A DNA stretch of 64,000 nucleotides from Epiperipatus broadwayi (GCA_028023455.1 JAQFVV010012394.1:19238353-19302352), one strand, 5' to 3'; shown: positions 32,578-44,453, numbered from the stretch's first letter. Made by a program: numbers and translations. The notes: generated by a model not told the origin, from the letters alone.

Positions 32578-32834
32578 TAACGCTGGTTGAAGAAGCTATT
32601 AATAGCAAACAATGAACGACAATAACGCAATTAATAGACGCGACACATGCTTCGCTATCTCCAGAAAATGGAAAAGCTGATTAATTTACATATACATTAT
32701 TACCATTTAATAATATCACAACAACTATTACTATTTTGGCTATGATTATGAGGGATAACACCTTGAAAGCACTTAGCCTGGATTAACTCATTCTGATTGT
32801 TAGCTATTAACAGCTTCTTCAACCAGCGTTTTAA
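32578..32834 (+). mobile_element. Mini-PLE with inverted terminal arms
   Basis: Left arm aacgctggttgaagaagcta and ttaatagc (32578-32612) and right arm gctattaacagcttcttcaa with ccagcgtt (to 32832) are inverted repeats of about 30 bp. Between them the plus frame encodes the end of a PLE protein, NNAINRRDTCFAISRKWKS then stop (32616-32675), followed by the PLE 3' tail (attatgagggat, cttgaaagcactta). So only the last codons and the tail survive, capped by an inverted copy of the tail's end. Confidence 0.75.
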
Positions 32835-32859
32835 AAGCGCTTGTATATACGTTTATATT

Positions 32860-33236
32860 ATAGAAAAATATTTATTATAAAGTAGCCAATTATCATTTTC
32901 TATAATTGAATATATTTATTATTAGCTGAGTCAGTTTATATAAGTTAAGACAATAATTTATTGTGATTTATGTGTTTGCCATGAACAATTAACACACACT
33001 CTACCATGAACTATAGTGAGACATTTATGATTTATTAAGTTTAATGTAAGCGGTTAACACGGCCCTGACACACTTGCCTGTCATGATACTTTTGAGAAAT
33101 CATTTTTTGTATATCATGTTTTGAATACTGAATGAATGTTATCGATAATTTTCTAATGTATTTAATTTTATATAATGCCTGTTGTGTGTTGTGACATGAT
33201 CATATTTGCTTCATAGCAACATAATTAATTAACTTT
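32860..33236. other. A+T-rich stretch, no gene seen
   Basis: No gene seen between the mini-PLE and the RTE fragment. Confidence 0.45.
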
Positions 33237-33878
33237 GTGGAATATTTCATTTTTGGTGTATTTAATGATTATGATGAATTAGAAGAAGTTAACAGTTACA
33301 AATACCTTGGTCAGATTATTAATACAGATGGAAACATAATGGATGAAATTAATCATAGAATTAAACTTGGTTGGAGTGCTTTTGGTAGAAATAACTTGAT
33401 ACTAAAAGGAAATATGCCTATGTGTTTGAAAAGGAAGGTTTTTAACAAATGTGTTTTACCAGTTCTTACTTATGGATCTGAGACATGGACACTTAATAGT
33501 AGAGCAATACAGAGACTCCAGACCACTCGAAGAAGTATGGAGAGATGCATGTTGGGAGTAACCAGAAGAGATCGAAAATGCAATGAATGGGTAAGAGAAC
33601 AAACAGGTGTTACTGACCTCATTGAAAAAATTAAAAGATTGAAGTGGAGATGGGCTGGACATATTGCTGGAAGAGATGATAATAGATGGACAATTGAAAT
33701 CTTAAACTGGATTCCAAGAGAGTGTAAAAGACCCAGAAAGAGACCACATGTGAGATGGATGGATGAAATAAGAAAGTGTGCAGGGGTAATGTGGAAAAGA
33801 GAAGCTAAAGATTGGAGAAGATGGATTAAACCTGGAGAGACCTTCATCCTGAAGTGGATTGATAATGTTTGTTGGTGA
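33237..33878 (+). pseudogene. RTE-type LINE C-terminal fragment, open
   Basis: A 213-residue open frame matching the region after the RT core of RTE-like LINE proteins: NSYKYLGQIINTDGNIMDEI (residues 19-38), LPVLTYGSETWTL (74-86), KWRWAGHIAGRDDNRWT (136-152), and a basic C-terminus KRPRKRPHVRWMDE and DWRRWIKPGETF. The endonuclease and RT catalytic motifs are absent, so it is a 5'-truncated insertion, although this part has no stops and is the best preserved of seven RTE copies here. The tail tggtgatgataat fits the short TGA-rich tails of RTE elements. The first residues (to about 12) are probably not element sequence. Confidence 0.8.
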
Positions 33879-34164
33879 TGATAATTTTAAATATTTAATT
33901 TTTATGATTAAGAAGATTTAAACCCTTGAAATATGATATTAGTTGATTATTAAAGAGAGTTTATGAAGTACCAAAAGAGCTTCATTTTGAAAATACTATA
34001 TCCTAATTTTCAAACATCTGCTTATACATGTTAATAGAGTATGTGATATTTTCACAATATATTGATAGAATTCATTAGGATAAGGGAATAATTATTATGG
34101 TAAGTGAATAGCTATGCATTTCCTAAATCATAATTGGTTTAATTATATGTGAGATTATAGAATC

Positions 34165-34700
34165 TCACATTACAATCTCTTGGGATGTAATTTAAAAATT
34201 TCAACTGTTCATCTATATCCATATTTTCTAGAAATGATTCCAATCCAGTTCCATTCCTTAATTTTTTAATGATATCAGTGATATCTGTTTGTTCTCTCAC
34301 CTATGTATTTAATTTTTGATTTTTTGTTATTCCAAACACACATCTGCCATAGATGAATAATCTGAAGTTTCTATATTACTTTGTCAAGTGTCCAAGTCTC
34401 AGATCCATATGTAAGAAGTAAAACACATGTATTAACAAACCTTCCTTTTCTGAAACATGGATATTTTTCCTTTTAATATTAAATTACTTCTACCAAAAAC
34501 AAGTTATCCAAGTCTAATTTTATGATTAATTTTATCCATTATAATTCCATCTGCATTAATAATTTGACCAAGATATTTATAGTTAGTAATTTTTCTAATT
34601 CATGATTATTAATCTTTATTTTCTTCCTCTGTAAAAATCCACTGAACATTACTTCAGTTTTATGCAAGTCATAAGAATGATAGGAAGTTGGAAACATAAA
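34165..34700 (-). pseudogene. RTE-type LINE fragment, decayed
   Basis: On the minus strand the order is recognisable with many stops: a YKYLGQII-like block near 34580, ..CFRKGRFVNTCVLLLTYGSET near 34470-34400, and a segment resembling ..VNEQTDITDIIKKLRNG near 34310-34250. Same family as 33237-33878 but older, in opposite orientation and only 0.3 kb away. Confidence 0.65.
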
Positions 34701-34859
34701 ACTTTTTCTGTTACTTCATTACTAAAAGGGTTTATAGTTCTTTGCTTTTTGCCATACTTATGGGTTTTTGCTTTCAGCTCTTTATCCATTTACTATCTAT
34801 GCTGCCAATTAAAAACTAATAAATATCCATGCTACTTTTATTTTTTGCCTTTTACCTTT

Positions 34860-35560
34860 TTTCATTATTGCAGCTTAATCTGCAAGTGCCAAATTTCTCG
34901 TATTCTTTTATTTGAGAACATTCTTTTAGATAAATATATTAATGATTATTGTTAATTATTTATTAAGCTGGGTATATTAAGTTAGTTTTAAATCAGAAAT
35001 AAATTTTAAATCTAATTAAAGATTAAGGTATTTATTCTTATTAAATCAACCTTTAATTTCATCCTCTCTCCTATGTATAGTATCTTAAATATATTCAAAA
35101 TGTTTATTTCAAAACACAAACACTTCAAACTTATGAATAAAAATTTGAATAAAAAAAAACATAAATGGTTTCCAGGATGCATTTTTTGATGAATCAGTAT
35201 TCTTCAGTCTGACCTAAACAACAACTTCTCACCTCTTTACTTTCACTCACTATTGTCAATAACAAATCACTGTAGCTTAATCTGCAAGTTTTAAATGTCT
35301 TTCACATATTTGACATCTATTTTAATGGTGATTACTAAACATTTATTAGGCCAGAGATTATTATATATCATTTTATAACTCCAACACTAAATTTAAAAAT
35401 AATTAAAGATAAATATATCTATTCTTACACAACCACATGACATCATTAAATACTTCAAACACATAAATGAAGACATTTGAAAAATATGAATGACTTCCAA
35501 GATCCACTTCTGGATGAGCCAGCACTTTTTAGTTTATGGTTTGAAATTTTTTATATTTTG
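34860..35560 (+). repeat. Diverged R2-like tandem units
   Basis: Two units start with cagcttaatctgcaag (near 34871) and tagcttaatctgcaag (near 35275). Each later contains a block like R2's hammerhead region: gatgcattttttgatgaatc then agtattcttcag near 35178, and gatccacttctggatgagcc then agcactttttag near 35500. Cores are degraded. The tandem arrangement is of interest because hammerhead-bearing repeats in other animals are often tandem. Confidence 0.4.
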
Positions 35561-36620
35561 GAAATAATTGTTAGCGATATATAATAATAATTATTAACTG
35601 AAGATTGCAGGAAATATTCTAACTTATATTCACACAATTAAAAATTTAAAGAAGTTAAATAATTTTATCACTAGAGGGGAGTAGTTGTATTTTTTTAAAA
35701 TTTTTTCCAAGAAAAGTTTGTCAAAATTTGTGCAAAATTATTTAATAATATAAAAATGACTGATATATATATATTAGAATGATAAATATTTTTGATTACT
35801 TTCTTCTGTTATTATTTAATTTAACAATTTGTTTATGAATTCAAGCAATTTTCCAAGGATATAAAAATATAAATACAAACATCTCTCAAAAATGCTTTTC
35901 TTAAAAATTGCTGGACCCAAAAGATATTAAATATAAGATCATTAAAAACAAACAAGTTAGAATTTAAAAAGAACAATGAAACCTAGAAAAGGTTACTTTT
36001 GGATAAAAATATAAGAGTATTCTGAAAAATTATAAGTATGGAAACCAAAATAAACAGATTCATTTGATTGTTGCACAAGTTTTATCATTTACAAATCGAA
36101 AAATAAGAAAAATTTCTTACAAGTTTTATAGGAGTATAATACTTACTCTCATCAAAAATGAAATCCACATTACATTATAATTGATTTTTTTTTTTTTTAC
36201 ACTTTTTGACCAACACAATTTGACCGGGGATATTTCACTATTTATTTAATAAAATATGGATACTCAATTACCAACTAATAGTGAATTGTTCGCTCAATTG
36301 CCTATGAACCAACCATTTAGGCCTACTTGAAATCAAAAAAAAAAAAAATTACAAGGCTCATTTGATTAGAATTTGAATCCCAGGCTTTGGACAGTATAAT
36401 AATTTTCATAAAAATGACAACTGTGATTCAGAATATATAGTAGAATGCCAATTGTCTAAGTAGTGAAGTTTTCATCATATTATAATTGTATTTTTGTTTT
36501 TACTCCCAATGCATCAGTATTCTTCTAATTACAGTTGTTCTTTACTTAGACAATCATTCATTGATCAATTGTAAATGATTTATTTGGGTTATCTGTTTAA
36601 AATAAAAATCATAAAGTCTG
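35561..36620. other. A+T-rich stretch, no gene seen
   Basis: No gene seen; homopolymer T and A runs near 36188-36200 and 36337-36349. Confidence 0.5.
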
Positions 36621-36624
36621 AAAA

Positions 36625-36722
36625 AAAATCCAAATTTCACCCAGCCAGTTTCAAACCTCAAGTTATGACATGTTAGACAAGAGGATTAACTCCTATATCT
36701 TGAGGTCATTAGTCTATTTGTA
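36625..36722 (-). repeat. Possible tRNA-derived SINE fragment
   Basis: Minus strand: gacctcaagatataggagtt (A-box-like), cttgtctaacatgtc (anticodon-arm-like), gaggtttgaaactggctggg (B-box/T-arm-like), then an A/T-rich tail. Different from the SINE at 0.1, 0.9 and 26.6 kb. No target duplication seen. Confidence 0.3.
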
Positions 36723-37174
36723 TCAGTAACTAGATAATGCAACTCATGCATTATAGTCAATTCCTCATTTTTAAATCTTTACGTAATCAAATTTAAAAAA
36801 AAAGTGTCATGTTCCTTGGTAAAATTCCACAATTTGCCAATTTATAACAAGAATAATATCGTGATTTTCTCATATGCTTTCAAGAACAGTTCTCTTTATG
36901 CCACTCTAGAGCTAATTTGGTGTAATCTTGAGTAATCAGTATACACCCAGTGACAGAAAACATCTAGAGATGGGATAGCATAGCACTATGACATCTAACA
37001 TTTATTAATTACTCAAGCTCACAATAGATGGCTCTGAAGTAGTGCAGAGAAAACTACTCATACCTAATTTGTATTAACAAATAATCAATAAAAAAATTAT
37101 AAATTATTTTTACTATTTATTACGATACATTTTTGATGGTTTACCTATATTAAATCTACACTTATTTACAATGG
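36723..37174. other. A+T-rich stretch, no gene seen
   Basis: No gene or repeat signal that I can support. Confidence 0.45.
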
Positions 37175-37495
37175 CAATATAATAATATTAAATCGTGCTT
37201 TCACACTTCCAGCATAAAGCTATGACAACAAATTAAAAACTAAATTAAATGGCTGAGCCATTAATCGTAAGGATGCATGTTTTGCGATATCTAAAAGATG
37301 GTCTTAGTGACTTATTTGTATATAATTTGCATACCAGATTTATTTATATAATGATTCCAAAGAAAGGATCATAACTGGCTATGAATATGAGAAGTACATC
37401 TTCTTGAAAGCGCTCAGCCATTTAATTTAGTTTTCAATTTGTTGTTATAGCTTTACGTTGGAAGTGTGAAAGCACGATTTAATATTATTATATTG
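37175..37495 (+). mobile_element. Mini-PLE with long inverted terminal arms
   Basis: Arms of about 85 bp (37175-37262 and 37407-37495) pair closely: caatataataatattaaatc, gtgctttcacacttcc, taaattaaatggctgagc against gctcagccatttaattta, ggaagtgtgaaagcac, gatttaatattattatattg. Between them the plus frame reads INRKDACFAISKRWS then stop (37263-37310), the last codons of a PLE polyprotein, followed by the PLE tail (atgaatatgag, cttgaaagcgctcagcc). Same design as 32578-32834 but clearly a different subfamily by sequence. Confidence 0.8.
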
Positions 37496-38430
37496 AGGAC
37501 AAACGTAAAGTATAAATATACAGGTTATTACAATCGCAATGTTGATTTGTATGACATAAAAAATCTTCCTGACTTAACCTGGGTTAATGTCATGCCAGAT
37601 GGATGTGTTTACCTTTATGTTATAATTATATGATCATTAAACTGTTTTTGGGTAGAATAGTATAAATATATATGCAAACACATGCTTGATAAAATGTGTC
37701 CTTTTTAAAAACAAGCTATAAATTAGAAGTTGTGACCTAATAGTGGAATGACTGTTCTGCATGATTTGATGCAGTAGTAAACTGATAGATTCTGGAAATC
37801 AAGATCTATAGGTCATGGCCCAATTTTGTCATTTTCAGTGCTCAAATTTCTTATAAATTTCTGAGTAATTATTATTAAATGACTCAGTAATTATTGATAT
37901 TGTATACACCCATTTTAAACCATAAGAATTAATTAATTTCTTAATTTAACTACTGTAGAGAACGAAAAGTATATTTAACAATACTATGTTGAACATAGTC
38001 AGGATATTCTTTGTCAAAAATGAATCAGTAAAATACTGACTAATGAAGCTAAGATAAAACATACAAAGTGCATTAAACTATGTTTTACCAAATTTTACAA
38101 TTATAATTGTCATCTATAAAAGTTAAACATGAAATAAGATTATTTTTTTATATTTATAATAAAAATGCAAATTTTTTAATGCAATGGACTTGTTAAAAGT
38201 CATTAAATCAAAGTTTAGTTGTTATTCCCATGCGAATACATCACATGACTTTCTAAACATTGAATCTTTAGCACAGTGATAGAATAACAAACTCAAAAGT
38301 TAAAAGCTACTGGATGGAAGCTTAAATTCTTTATTTCTAGTGCTTAAATGTCATAAGACCTCCTGAACAACTAAATATTCAATTACTTTTCTATTTTAGT
38401 TGTTTTAGAGTATTTATAAACAGAAAAATT
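37496..38430. other. A+T-rich stretch, no gene seen
   Basis: No gene or repeat signal that I can support. Confidence 0.45.
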
Positions 38431-38730
38431 ATGGCACAAAAAATGTCAAACACTAAAAAAAAATTTAACTATGTAACAGTCAGAAAATGTGTGACTCGTA
38501 AACATAATGCAGAATTCGACCACCATACAGAACAGCAGCACCATCGAGGTAGCGATGTCACCCGTGGTACTGAGTTTGAACATATTTTATCGGTTCCACA
38601 ATACAATCCATGAAACAACGCATCTGATGCAACATTAGTAAATACTTCTTTAGGCATGGTGGTCAGGGATATGCAAGAGATTCATGATTTTATTTTTGAG
38701 TTAGCCAATAATCAAACTAATATTAGTTAA
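38431..38730 (+). pseudogene. Unidentified small frame with one in-frame TGA
   Basis: I do not recognise this protein. From ATG 38431 the frame reads 60 residues (basic, with AEFDHHTEQQHHRGSDVTRG), meets TGA at 38611, then stays open for 38 more codons (NNASDATLVNTSLGMVVRDM, then QEIHDFIFELANNQTNIS) to TAA at about 38730. The base composition is less A+T-rich than its flanks, and aataaa occurs near 38778. Possibilities are a single-exon gene or retrocopy with one disabling mutation, an exon, or chance. No SECIS-like element was recognised, so I do not propose selenocysteine. Confidence 0.35.
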
Positions 38731-38789
38731 ACATTCATATTTATATAATCGAGGAAATATTCTATAGAATGGGTATCGAATAAATGAAA

Positions 38790-40032
38790 CGTAACTGCAG
38801 ACGGCTGCAAGCATATTTATCTATTGCCTTCCTAAAAACATCAGTTACAAATGGTGGATTAAAAAATTGTAGCAGTGCTTGGACTTTAATACTAATGCTT
38901 CTTCACAGTGGCAATGTATGTTTCAGTGGCCCTAATAATCAATAAAATAGTAAAGCAAAGAAATATTAAATTATTATAATGAAATGAATTCATATTATGC
39001 TGAAAACTTGAGACTTTTTGTCAAATGAATCAAATAGCTTTTGCAATCCTAAATATTGTTTATTCCCCTTTAACAGATAACAATACAAACTTTAGATGGT
39101 TTTCTAAGATAAAATAATGGAAGTCAAGTTGAAGCAATAGGATAATAGGAGTACATGTTCACATTCAAATTTCATTAGTGGCAGTTTGCATTATTCAAAG
39201 ATATCTAAAAATAAGTTTGCTTCTATTGCATTGTTTATATTAAATTTTTACAAAAACACACACATATTTTTCATAATGCATATTTCATTATGCTATATTT
39301 AATTTATATCAGTTTCGATTGGCTAACAATCTTCTTCAGATATTTTGAAATATCATTCATCAATCTTCTTTCAAACTACAAACTAATAAAATTGTCATAA
39401 ATTAAATAAAGCATTATGAGATATATATATATTGTAGACTTATCACTATTTGTTAGATTCTAACACAATTTTGTATGGAGACTGAATATTTAAAACTATA
39501 TAATCTTGAATGGCTTTTACGTCACACATTTTTAAAAAAGTAGAATGTTTTTAGGATTTTCATTTATTAATTTTTGTAAAAACTGTTATAAACAAAACTA
39601 CAAAATAAGCTTTAAAATTAGTTTATTGTATATTTACTAAGCAAAATATATTAATAATGTTCAGAAACAAACTCTATTCGTATTACTTGTTTTGTTACAT
39701 ATGGAATTTATTCTATTTTTTTGTGTGTGTTTTATATATAATTATAATTTTTGTTAATAATTAATATGATTTGCCATTCTTTTAAATTATAACATTACAT
39801 ATATTATGTAAAAATAATATGACCTATTATAATAACCTCCTATATTAATTGCATTTTATTTAAAGTCCTACCTGTAGATACTCAAAACTATGCAAATCCA
39901 CACTTCACAAAAATAAACACTAATAAAAATGATTACCAAAAAAGAGAATAATGCAGCTATTTAAGAGATAAGCTAATGATAAAATGAAAAGACAAGAAAG
40001 TAATTGAAGGTGAGATGATACATAATGACTGT
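38790..40032. other. A+T-rich, no gene; one hammerhead-like block inside
   Basis: No gene seen. It contains the isolated hammerhead-like motif listed at 39305-39339. Confidence 0.45.
39305..39339 (-). ncRNA. Isolated hammerhead-like motif (R4 design)
   Basis: Minus strand: CTGAAGA (position 7 may be any base), A, perfect 5-bp stem II GATTG-TTAGC-CAATC, GAAAC, TGATA. The layout equals that of R4 (core, A, 5-bp hairpin, GAAAC, TG) but the sequence is otherwise different. The final GTC is not intact and stem I is not evident. Confidence 0.4.
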
Positions 40033-40042
40033 CATACAGGTA

Positions 40043-40240
40043 AATTAAAACGGGCAAAACTCTCTATACAGTACTGCCACTCAGTACAAGCCAGAGTAAT
40101 CAATGAATGCCAGAAGGCTTGTGCATAAAATCCCTATCTAGTGCCTATTCATCCAATATCCCCAGATTAGTTTTTAGCTTGAGAGTTTTGCCCATTTTAA
40201 TAAGTTATGAGCAAGCATAAGAAATGGTGATCACGTGATG
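40043..40240 (+). repeat. Short R1 foldback insertion with 10-bp target duplication
   Basis: Flanked by exact direct repeats catacaggta (40033-40042 and 40241-40250). The insert starts aattaaaacgggcaaaactc, follows R1 to about gattagtttttagctt, then jumps to the inverted R1 end gagagttttgcccattttaa ... gatcacgtgatg. The junction falls inside the hammerhead-like block and removes its CTGATGA side. 198 bp in all. Confidence 0.8.
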
Positions 40241-40250
40241 CATACAGGTA

Positions 40251-42865
40251 GATATGTGTGTAAAAATTATGAATTAAATTTAGAAGTATTAATTTATTTT
40301 TATTTAGTAGTTTTTCAACCTGCGACTTTTAGAAACAATGGATAGTGAATCTGTGGATATGGGAATATGGAGAGGATAGGGTATATTGCTTACCTCAAGA
40401 TAATTTAAATAATCATGCAATAGAATTTCTAATCAAATGATTGCAGTAGTCATCATAAGTGTAGCTTGCTCTCTTAATAAAATTTATTCCATTATATTAT
40501 ATATAAATCATAAAATATGAGCCCTATAAATATTTAAGATATAAACGCTTAAAAACATTATGTAAATAAACATGGTTTTAATTCTCATGTTCTTTTGTAG
40601 AGAAAGGATGTATATTTAATATTGTAAAGTATCATTAATACAAACAACATATCAAATTAAAACCGCATATGTGTGTTTTTTTAAGGTACTATTTTTATTA
40701 TATGTACAAGTAATTATGAAACATCTTGCATGAATCGTAAAAACACCAATACACAAATAAACGTGGGTTTAATTTTTTTCCTTTCTTAAATAAAGACACT
40801 ATTATGATTAACGATGTAATCAATCAACATAATTATTCTAACAGAAATTTATTTGGCAATAAAAAGGACATCTATTTTTAACGTCTTAATAACGTAAAAG
40901 TTAATTAAAGTTTATGATATAGCTCTAAAACTGAGATTTTATATTAACTTGCGCTAAAAATGTGAGAAGCAATAAAAAGGAAGCATTAGTGATGATAAAG
41001 TGTTATCTTTTGATTATACTACAATTAAATACTGCTTAAGGACCAGCGACACGAGGGCCTAGATTATTATTCTTTTTTTGTTGTTGTTGTTAAAACCTAA
41101 TCATTCTTTTTTTTTTTTTTTGCTTGTTTAAAAATCATTTTGTAGATTATTTCTAGAATTCTTGCCTCGCCCCCTTTTTGCTTAATATTAAATGTGCTTA
41201 CGAAAGAAATTATTGATATATCTACCGATAGTATTTTCTAATAATTTAACTAAGAATAAATCTGAATCAAGCAAATTGCTAAAAACAACAACGACGATAA
41301 AAATTAAATTGTCAATTAAACCAAAAACGCTTAATAATCTCACAACGATTAAATAAATCTTTTAATTCAAAATCTATTGATATATATTTTAACAATTAAT
41401 GCTGAATTTCAGTCAAATTATTTACTGTTCAATGTGAAAACTTAATTCAATCACATTGGTTCTCACATAAGCAAAATAAAAATGTTTTTATCATTTTAAT
41501 AAAACTGTCATGCTTGACATAAAGTTTTATTGCTTGAACATCTCGTGATTTCCTGAGCAACTAATCATATAATAATTTTAATAAGTAAATTAATTGTTTT
41601 TCATAGTTTCATACTAATGTTTTCAGACTTGGTTGCTCTATCAATAGGTTTATTTTAATATGTATAGGGTAATGCAAATTCTATCCAACTTGAAGATTGT
41701 AGAATACTTTAACAAAAATATTGTTGTTTACACTCAAATGTTTATTTGGTTAGATCACTATATAAACAAGGTTACTGAATGACAAATATATATTTTTTTT
41801 TTGGGGGGGGGGAATCCCAATATTTCCTTTTCCGGAACTTAAATGCATGTAAAATAATATAGCAAAATGATCAAATAAAAAAAAATTATGACATTTATGT
41901 AAAGGATTAGAGCAAAGAAATATGTTTTTAAAAATGAAATAGTCAGTAGGAACTTTGAAGAAGATTGCAAAACAGTTGAAAGGTCACTTTATATATAAAG
42001 TTTGCAACAAAGTGTTTTAAAAAAAGCTTATTATTGTATTTATATAAAATAATATAGCAAAATATAAAAATAGATATGATTCTATTAATTATGTAGTTTG
42101 GTAAACATGGTAAAAGACAGAGATGCTTTTATAAAAGTATCAAGACTTGATTAGCAGAAAAATTGTTGAGATTTGGAAAACATGCTTTTTGGTTAATAGG
42201 TGGATGGGAATATGAAGACTACAAAAATCAGTTCAAATAAAAACTGTAAAAAGAATTCATTGCTCACTTTTAATCAGTTAAAGTATGGGTTTCCTAAAGT
42301 GAACATTGTGGATTTGTGTACCTCCAAGAATGATAAATGGTCATCTAATTTTGCCCCGATGATTTGGTGCAGTGGAATAAGTTTAAATTGATTCTATAAA
42401 TCACTTTGTAATAATTCATACCAGATTTTATTGTTTATATTTAAGATTGCTATATGAGGATAAAACTATTACTTTGTATCACATTATTCACATATAACTG
42501 GACCTCCTGAAGTTGTTTACAATGCAACAGTAACAAAAATATTTTCTGATAGAGAATAGTGCTCACTTGGATGGCACTCTTTTCAACTAGATGAAAAAAT
42601 ATCCATTTGCCTTATTTTTCTATTTGTTAATGATATCAAATAGGAAAATAATTCTTCTATATTTATCATAAAATACATACTAAGTTAGTTTAATTATAAT
42701 CATTAGAATAAACAATTCATTGAAGGAAGATTTGTGCCATGTTATTTGGAAACATTAGCATAAGTCAGTGATGAAATATTTAAAAAGAGCATCAAACTGA
42801 AATCAGACCTTTAGTACTGACTGTCTTGAAATGAAGAATTGTGTACTGCTTCATTCTTTTCAACT
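40251..42865. other. A+T-rich stretch, no gene seen
   Basis: Homopolymer runs near 41108-41121 and 41790-41811. The frame 42200-42391 is open but has no motif I recognise. A weak hammerhead-like string occurs at 41961-41987. Nothing else supportable. Confidence 0.45.
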
Positions 42866-42869
42866 GTCA

Positions 42870-43505
42870 TCTAAAGCAGAATTAAAAATCTCTCCAAGAT
42901 TAATCTAAATTTAGTTTCTTCTCCATATCACTAAAACAAACTTTTTGATTTCATGCATCCATTTCATAGTCTTGTATAATCTCTTGGGATCCAGTTTAAA
43001 ACTTTACTTCTCCATCTTCTAGTAATATGTTTATATCAGCTTTACTTCAGCTTCTTAATTATTCCAATATCAGTGATAAGTATTCGTTCTCTCAATCATG
43101 TATTTTATTTTTGATCCTTCTTTGTTACTCCCAACATACATCTCTATATTTCTATGTGTAGTCTGAAGTTTCTATTTTGCCTTCTGATAAGCATTTAAGT
43201 CTCAGGTCCATATATAAGAATTTGTCACATCTATTAAAAAGCTTCACATAGGTGTATTTCCTTTTTATATCAAATTATTTCTAATAAAATCACTCCAACC
43301 AAGTTTAATTCTATGTTTAATTTCATCCATTATGCCCATCTGATCAAGATATTGCCAGTTGTCAACTTTTTCTAATTTATTACTATCAATGTTTATTTCC
43401 TTCTTACATGAGAAACATTGGACATTACTTTATACTTTTTAATATTTATCTTTAGACCCATTTTCATTTGATAACTCCTATAACATTTCCTGATGTTTCA
43501 AAATA
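42870..43505 (-). pseudogene. RTE-type LINE fragment, decayed
   Basis: Minus strand, with many stops: the same order of blocks as in the 33.2 kb copy can be followed (YLGQII-like near 43360, SNNFD/KRKYTYVKLF-like near 43260, YGPET-like near 43205, CMLGVTKKDQK-like near 43140-43110, KILNWIPRDYTR-like near 43000, MKWMHEIKK-like near 42955). Strongly diverged from the other copies. Confidence 0.65.
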
Positions 43506-44333
43506 TTATTTGAAAAAATAACCACATTATTTTCAAAATCTTAATAATTTAAATAATCTCTGTTTATTTATCTGCTGTTTAATCTTATTATTATTAGAGT
43601 ATAGATTGTTTGATAGTTTAATTCTTAATGAAATATGGCTTTATTAAACCCTCCAATTCAACTACTGTGTTCATAGAATCCGCAATCACTAACTACATGT
43701 TTTGTAGTTTGTGTTTCTTAGTATTTACATAGACCAGTGATTGATAAATTCCCTTTATGAAGCAGATGAGCATAATGACTATGGGTTGTTCTGAATATAT
43801 CGATGAGATTCTAATTGCAAATCACTTTATTGTTGATCTGGAAAAAATAAATTTGCTTAAGAAATTATACTTATTTATACTGTATAAATTTGATAAAAAA
43901 ATATTTTTTGTATTCATTCATTTAATTAAATTAATAATCTCTATATAAAAGTTTTGCCTAAAACCAGACAAAATTTTTAATTGATATGCACTAGTGTTAT
44001 ATATATATTTAGTCTGACATCACTTAATAATAAAATTATGAAGTATATAAAATTCTGAAATTTGATGAAAAATTATTTTAAAAAGGAGAAAAGAAATTAT
44101 ACCCATGAGTAGATGCTATTTTAATTAAATTAAAACAGAAAATTCTGAAGAAAGTATAAGCAACTGCATTAAAAATGTTAGCCACATTGTAATTTTTTCT
44201 ATAAAGCTATTTTATTTGATCACTGTCTTGTACTTTAATGGAAAAATTTTTGGTCAAATATATCAAAGCAATAAAATAGACTGATACTTCTTTCAAGCAT
44301 TTAGTAAATCTAATCAAGATGGTTTTAATTTGT
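43506..44333. other. A+T-rich stretch, no gene seen
   Basis: No coding or RNA signal that I can support. Confidence 0.5.
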
Positions 44334-44421
44334 ATATATGGAGTTTCATATATATTGCTTACAATAACTCCCTTCATATATACTTTAATGCAAACAATTT
44401 TAATGATTCCTTTATTTTCCT

Positions 44422-44453
44422 GACAGTTTCGACTGTCCTGCAGTCTTTATCAG
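44422..44453 (-). ncRNA. Hammerhead-like motif in R4, left arm
   Basis: Minus strand: CTGATAA (an essential G changed), A, perfect stem II GACTG-CAGGA-CAGTC, GAAA, CTGTC. It preserves the probable ancestral GTC end but has a broken first box. Confidence 0.4.

Noticed and set aside
33456-33847. Minus-strand open frames across the RTE fragment
   Set aside because: They are antisense to a frame with clear RTE motifs; the same antisense pattern recurs at 22735-22974.
38611-38613. Selenocysteine reading of the in-frame TGA
   Set aside because: No SECIS-like hairpin recognised downstream and the protein is not a known selenoprotein type.
41961-41990. Full hammerhead at this site
   Set aside because: The first core position is T rather than C and stem I does not pair; kept only as a weak similarity in a finding.
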